From: Polytrichum commune | Taxonomy: Eukaryota > Streptophyta > Polytrichopsida > Polytrichales > Polytrichaceae | NCBI GenBank assembly: GCA_950295325.1 | Contig: OX485805.1 | Span: 29,809,501-29,873,500, forward strand | Direction: 5' to 3' | DNA: 64,000 nt | Shown here: positions 59,048-64,000 of the stretch, piece after piece | Layout: the number at the start of each line of letters is the position of its first letter | Position numbering within the stretch: position 1 is the first letter of the stretch | Position numbers and translations under genes: made by a program | The notes under the pieces: generated by a model | Told to the model about the DNA's origin: nothing | Database searches by the model: none | The model's input: the letters and a program-made list of their open reading frames with translations, nothing else

Positions 59048-60722
59048 GCAGTACCCACTCTCATTGGAGATTCATGTTTTATGCTTACACTAGAAGGAAT
59101 GGAGGTCCTTTCCCACACAAAAAGGACACTAAACTAACACTATTAAGTGACCAGCACACATGTCATTGAATTTCCAGTTCAATTAGAGCAGTTGATGAGG
59201 AGCTTGCCTTATAAGTACAAAATGATGTCAGCTAGGAAGCAATGTTGTAAATATGTTGCCGGTTCCTTTAAGTTTAGACGAGCCATGGAAAGCATCAACA
59301 AGAGAATCTGCATGTTTGTGTAGTCTTATTAATTGTCATTTGTTGTGTAATTTGGGTGGTGACTCTATTAAAGCACAAACCTTGTTTGTATCAGGAACAG
59401 CAGCATGTAACTTCAGAGCACCAAGATTAAAAGGCATATTCCTTACATACCCATTTCCCCCTGTATCCAACTAGCCTTGTGCTTCATGCCGTGTGCTATT
59501 TACTGCTCTTTTCTCTAATTCAAGTCTCTATGCCATGTGCATAAAACCCAAGGTCACTTAACCCCTCTCTACATGGATATGTGCAAATCGGTTGCGGCCC
59601 CATGCTCGACATTCCACACTATTTTGGGTTATTATTACCACAGCAACAAAAGACATCAATCATGTTTTTACTGTGGTTGTTATATACATGAATAAACATA
59701 CTCGTAAATTTTGTGATCCGATTTTGACCCAAGGTAATTTGCATGGGTGAAGAGGCAACCTGTTCGTGAGGGCAGCCTATTCGCGCATATCAATGTACAT
59801 GATTTTGGGTGGGGAGGGGATGAGTATTAGACCCCATAAGGAATAAGGAACACTTAAGTTGCTAATAAAAGGTCAAGATAGTGTGTGAAACACAAGTATT
59901 ATATTCAAGTTTCATGACCATTTATTCTTGTATCACGTGTCCCTTCCTTGTTAGGACTTGTAAATCTTCTGCTAGCGTACCTTTTAGGTTGGGACACTTT
60001 ATTGTCAAGTATTGAGTTTGGTTTATTGTAAATGGAGCAAACATTGCAATGTGGTCCATAACACAAATATATGGAGAAACCAAAATGCATAGACTTGCAC
60101 ACAATCTCAATGAAATTATTTTTAGTTGATTGATCATTCGAATAAAGAGGTTACAAACTCATCCACAAGCACCTCCAACACGAGGTAATAACCCCTTGTC
60201 CCTTAGCCATGCTCCATGAACCCATCTCATGTTTACATACATGACATAACATTAATTCAGATCCATAACAGTGTTCCATGGGACTGACAATATCCCATAG
60301 AATATTCCCCACGTTCAGACTGAACGTGGGTCTGAATAATGTTATGGATCCCGAACACTATTACGGATCTTAACAATGTTATGGAGTTTGTGGCTTTGAT
60401 CGTTGGTGAAAGGTTTCATCTTACAAACTCAATTGTCTCGTTATGAGTGGTGGCGATCGCTAACTAATGATTTTGCCAAAGGTGTTCTTTATTTGTTTTC
60501 GTCCATGGGGAGAAGGCACACATTTCTAAGGAAATGATGGGCGATGGTGTGAAGTGGGCCCCGAGACATGGGGTGGTCTTTGTGTACTTTGTCAAATGGG
60601 ATATGAAGGTATATCCCATCCCTAGGGCCTTTTCCAAGGAATCAGGTCCCTTGGGCATTTACCAGCAGTTTTGACCCACACAACCCCCTTGGACCCAATG
60701 CAATGTCCTGCTGGACGTGCCT
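59048..60722. other. Intergenic, no supported gene
   Basis: Contains one foldback-family copy (60245-60383). Otherwise only short open frames without recognisable domains. Confidence 0.5.
60245..60383. mobile_element. Foldback/MITE family copy with a 23-bp palindrome
   Basis: Starts CATAACATTAATTCAGATCC and ends with two partial copies of the inverted end. In its centre 60308-60330 is a perfect palindrome, CCCACGTTCAG-A-CTGAACGTGGG. Confidence 0.65.
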
Positions 60723-60725
60723 TAA

Positions 60726-61225
60726 GGGCCACTTCACACACGAGCCAAGGGCCGTGACCATGAAATTGTGAGAGCCCAAAAGAAAGTGTCCAAAGGCCGT
60801 CCCAAGACGCTTCCAAAATCATATAGTGTGGTCACAGACCCTCAAGTGTAGTGTGAAGTCACATGTGATGGGATCCTCAACGAAATGCTCTTTCAATGAA
60901 TTTCTATTCATGTAGGTCCTCACACATGATACAATAAAATAAATCAATGGTTTGTGAGCGTTTGGAGTGCCATGGTCTCTTGGTTTTGTGTTAGGCCTAC
61001 ATCCAAGAGGTGGTTTTGGGAAAACAATCCAAGTCACCATGAAACATGATCCATTCAATGCCACGTAGGAAACCATGTAGACTTTATATCCATCTTGCAT
61101 TCACATATTCCGTTGGTCCTAAAGTGTAGTGTGAAACGAACTTGGACCAGCTCCGCCTTTTCCACCAATGAGTGTGCTTGAAGTGTAATGGTCACGGGCT
61201 CTCAGTCTCGTGTGTGAAGTGGCCC
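60726..61225 (-). mobile_element. Tourist-like MITE, copy 5 (inverted)
   Basis: Complete 500-bp copy from GGGCCACTTCACACACGAG to TGTGTGAAGTGGCCC, flanked by TAA on both sides (60723-60725, 61226-61228). Opposite orientation to copy 4. Confidence 0.9.
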
Positions 61226-61228
61226 TAA

Positions 61229-62833
61229 GTTCGAAGACTATTTGTGGACATAGAATTGAGTAAAATACATGGCCTTATTGGAGCTATTTGTAAGGTAAAG
61301 TAGATGAAACCGTGGGCCCTTTAGTCCAATGTTGGGCAACAAACCCATGTTGGTTATCATGATGGTTTTTAAGTGTATAATCATGGTTTTCAAATTTTCA
61401 AATAATTGGACTTGAATCATCGCCATGGTTCTCAAAAAAAAAATCAAAACTCAGTCAAGTAACTTTCTTAAAATTTGCCAATTTTTGTTGGTCTTTCATG
61501 AAAACCGCTAGATCTTTGAATTTTTATTTTCTTCAAATAACCAAGACCGGAGGTTCTTTTATTGTAAAAACTCTCAAAACCTCAAAAATGAAGGTTGTTT
61601 GCTTCTAATTTTTCTTCAAAAACTGGAACCGGGGGTTAGAACAAAATCAAATACCCGCCCAACACTAGTTTAGTCCTAAACCATACGTTTATGAGAATTA
61701 ACACAAAGTCACCCAATTTTCTTACTGCTTGAATTACCATGCACAAAGAGTGGCGTTGGGTGTTATGAACCAGATTTCTATCTTGCCCTACTAGGATGGG
61801 TGGGCCAAACTAGTTGTAGTGAGCTTGGACATGTTGTAACAGATGGTTGTTGAATAACAACCGCCATGTCACCTTTCTTTCCCTGGGCAAGGCGACTTTC
61901 ATTGTTTTTTGAGGGGAGGTGTCTAGCCCGCACCACATGTAACCGATCGCTCCCAATTGGGAGTCAATTTCCTAGTCGGACACCTCTATATCCACGTATA
62001 AGTTCAAATTCACTTGACATAGCCTAGAAGAAAAATACACATCCCATATATGTATCTTGTAATTCAAACTCTCATTAAACATTGTTTTATACACCCATGT
62101 GATACCCTAGTTGCAGGAGGTCACAAAAGTCAAGATTGATGGGTAATCCCTGTGCACCATTTTCTTCGTTGATGTGTCGGCAAGAAGGAGTAAACTAAGA
62201 AGAAGAAGAAACGCTGACCATGTGATCAGCGTGATTGGAATGCCCGTTCGACCCACCCTTGGCATTAAACCCTCAGGGCATACGGTAATACAAGTGGTGC
62301 AGGACTACTAACCCCTCTCGGGGTGGGCACACTCATTAAACATTGTTTTATACTCCCATGTGATACCCTAGTTGCAGGAGGTCACAAAAGTCAAGATTGA
62401 TGGGTAATCCATGTGCACCATTTTCTTCATTAATGTGTCGGCAAGAAGGAGTCAACTACATGACATTAAGCATTATTAACCTCAAAGGACCAACTTCAGA
62501 ATATACTCTCTCTTTTTCTTTTTTTCCCGAATGACCCTTACAGCAACCCAGAAGCTGAGCCTCAGATTCTTTTCAACTCTTACACAATCAAGTTTGTTGG
62601 CTGATCTTCACCGTATTTTGTGGACTGTGGTCTTTATATATATAAGTCTAGCATGAAGGGAGGGAGAAAAATAAGAAGAAAACAAACATAATACACCGTC
62701 GGTGAGCATTCGTGAGTCCCAAGAACAATACATTATCTCTATCATCTTGAGCGTTATGAAACTTGAAGGGGCACCAAATTTGACGGATAAAAGGAGTGTG
62801 TCTTGAGTTAGAACTAGAGTCATCCAACTTCCC
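61229..62833. other. Intergenic, no supported gene
   Basis: Anonymous sequence apart from the 128-bp direct duplication at 62071-62459. Short open frames only. Confidence 0.5.
62071..62459 (+). repeat. Direct duplication, 128-bp units with a 133-bp spacer
   Basis: 62071-62198 and 62332-62459 are nearly identical (only a handful of differences). The spacer contains an imperfect palindrome (CGCTGACCATGTGATCAGCG) and a B box-like CCGTTCGACCC. Confidence 0.85.
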
Positions 62834-62836
62834 TAA

Positions 62837-63329
62837 GGGCCACTTCACACACGCGCCAAGAGCCGTGACCATGAAATTGTGAGAGCCCAAAAGAAAGTGT
62901 CCAAAGGCCGTCCTAAGATACCTCCAAAACCATGTAGCGTCGTCACGGATCCTTGAGTGTAGTGTGAAGTCATATGTGACGGGGTCCTCAACCAAATGCT
63001 ATTTCAATGAATCTCTTTTCATACAGGTCTTCATACATGATAAAATAGGATAAATCAACAGTTGTGAGCATTCGGAGTGTCACAGTCTCCCGGTTTTGTG
63101 TTAGGCTTACCTCCAAGAGGTGGTTTTTGAAAATAGTCCTAGTGACCATGATACATGATACATGATCCATTTGATCCATGTACACTTTACATCCATCTTG
63201 CATTCACATACCCCATCGGTCCCTCAAGCGTAGTGTGAAGCGAACTTGGACCGGCTTCGTCTTTTCCACCAATGAGAGTGCTTGAAGTGTGATAGTCACG
63301 GGCTCTCAATCTCGTGTGTGAAGTGGCCC
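62837..63329 (-). mobile_element. Tourist-like MITE, copy 6 (inverted)
   Basis: Complete 493-bp copy from GGGCCACTTCACACACGCG to TGTGTGAAGTGGCCC, flanked by TAA on both sides (62834-62836, 63330-63332). Same orientation as copy 5. Confidence 0.9.
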
Positions 63330-63525
63330 TAATCCTTGGAGTGGTGGAGAGGGGGCTGCACTTTGGATTATGATATTGACCGCAAATTCCAAATTAATTT
63401 TTTAATTTTTTTTTAAAAAAAAAACTTCAATAACTTGTAAGCTAGGCTCCTAAACTACACATAGTTCTAGTGCCAACTGAATTTGCCCATGCACTCCATG
63501 GGTGGATGTTCACAATATGTACCAA

Positions 63526-64000
63526 GGGTGGATGTCCACACACGAGACTGAGAGCCCGTGACCATTACACTTCAAGCACTCTCATTGGTGGAAAAGGCAA
63601 AGTCGGTCCAAGTTCACTTCACACTACACTTGAGGGACCAACGGAGTATGTGAATGCAAGATGGATGTAAAGTGTACATGGATTCCTACATGGCACCAAA
63701 TGGATCGTGTATCATGGTCACTTGGACTATTTTCAAAAAGCACCTTTTGGAGGTAGGCCTAACACAAAACCGGGAGACCATGACACTTTAAATGTTCACA
63801 ACCGTTGACTTATTCTATTCTATCAGGTGTGAGGGCCCCGCATGAATAGAAATTCATTGTAATAGCATTTGGTTGAGGACCCCGTCACATATGACTTCAC
63901 ACTACACTTGAGGATCCATGACCACGCAAGATGATTTTGGAAGGTGCATTGGGATGGCCTTTGGACACTTTCTTTTGGGCTCTCACAATCCCATGGTCAC
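63526..64000 (+). mobile_element. Tourist-like MITE, copy 7, cut by window end
   Basis: From CACACACGAGACTGAGAGCC onward it matches copy 4. The first 12 bp of the terminal repeat are altered (GGGTGGATGTCC). The window stops roughly 15-30 bp before the expected right end. It lies 0.2 kb from copy 6 in the opposite orientation. Confidence 0.8.

Overview
This is a nuclear window from a land plant. It holds five intact-looking genes in about 20 kb of gene space, and the remainder is AT-rich, repeat-laden intergenic DNA. The plant assignment rests on a galectin-domain GT31 galactosyltransferase of the hydroxyproline-O-galactosyltransferase type, a class I plant purple acid phosphatase and a protein with a plastid/thylakoid-like leader. 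Short GT-AG introns, most with an acceptor ending in GCAG, and a single-exon esterase 713-type hydrolase fit a bryophyte, perhaps a moss. That narrower placement is an inference.

Layout. 1-15.7 kb has no convincing gene; it carries a truncated SINE with a perfect target duplication, several MITEs and microsatellites. 15.75-22.1 kb (+) holds the galactosyltransferase, with 7 coding exons, a probable GC-rich 5' leader and a nine-unit minisatellite inside intron 1. 22.1-35.2 kb is a transposon graveyard: CACTA-like and Tourist-like MITEs, a tRNA-derived SINE, two relics of a PIF/Harbinger transposase (one split by another transposon) and a decayed multi-frame coding region. 35.7-37.8 kb (-) is a three-exon gene for a putative thylakoid protein whose introns are built of tandem duplications, one of which contains a fossil copy of an exon end. 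38.3-43.3 kb contains two further terminal-inverted-repeat elements. 43.36-48.55 kb (-) is a 13-exon ALG3 mannosyltransferase gene. 50.18-51.33 kb (+) is the intronless secreted alpha/beta hydrolase. 52.69-55.93 kb (-) is an 8-exon purple acid phosphatase with all seven metal ligands. 56-64 kb is intergenic and carries four copies of the Tourist-like MITE family that also occurs near 11 kb and 25 kb.

The genes do not form a pathway. ALG3 (ER N-glycan assembly) and the galactosyltransferase (Golgi arabinogalactan-protein glycosylation) both serve the secretory pathway, and the phosphatase and hydrolase both carry signal peptides. This is ordinary plant gene interspersion. Exon boundaries were assembled by hand from splice signals, phase continuity and remembered family motifs; no alignment or transcript was available.
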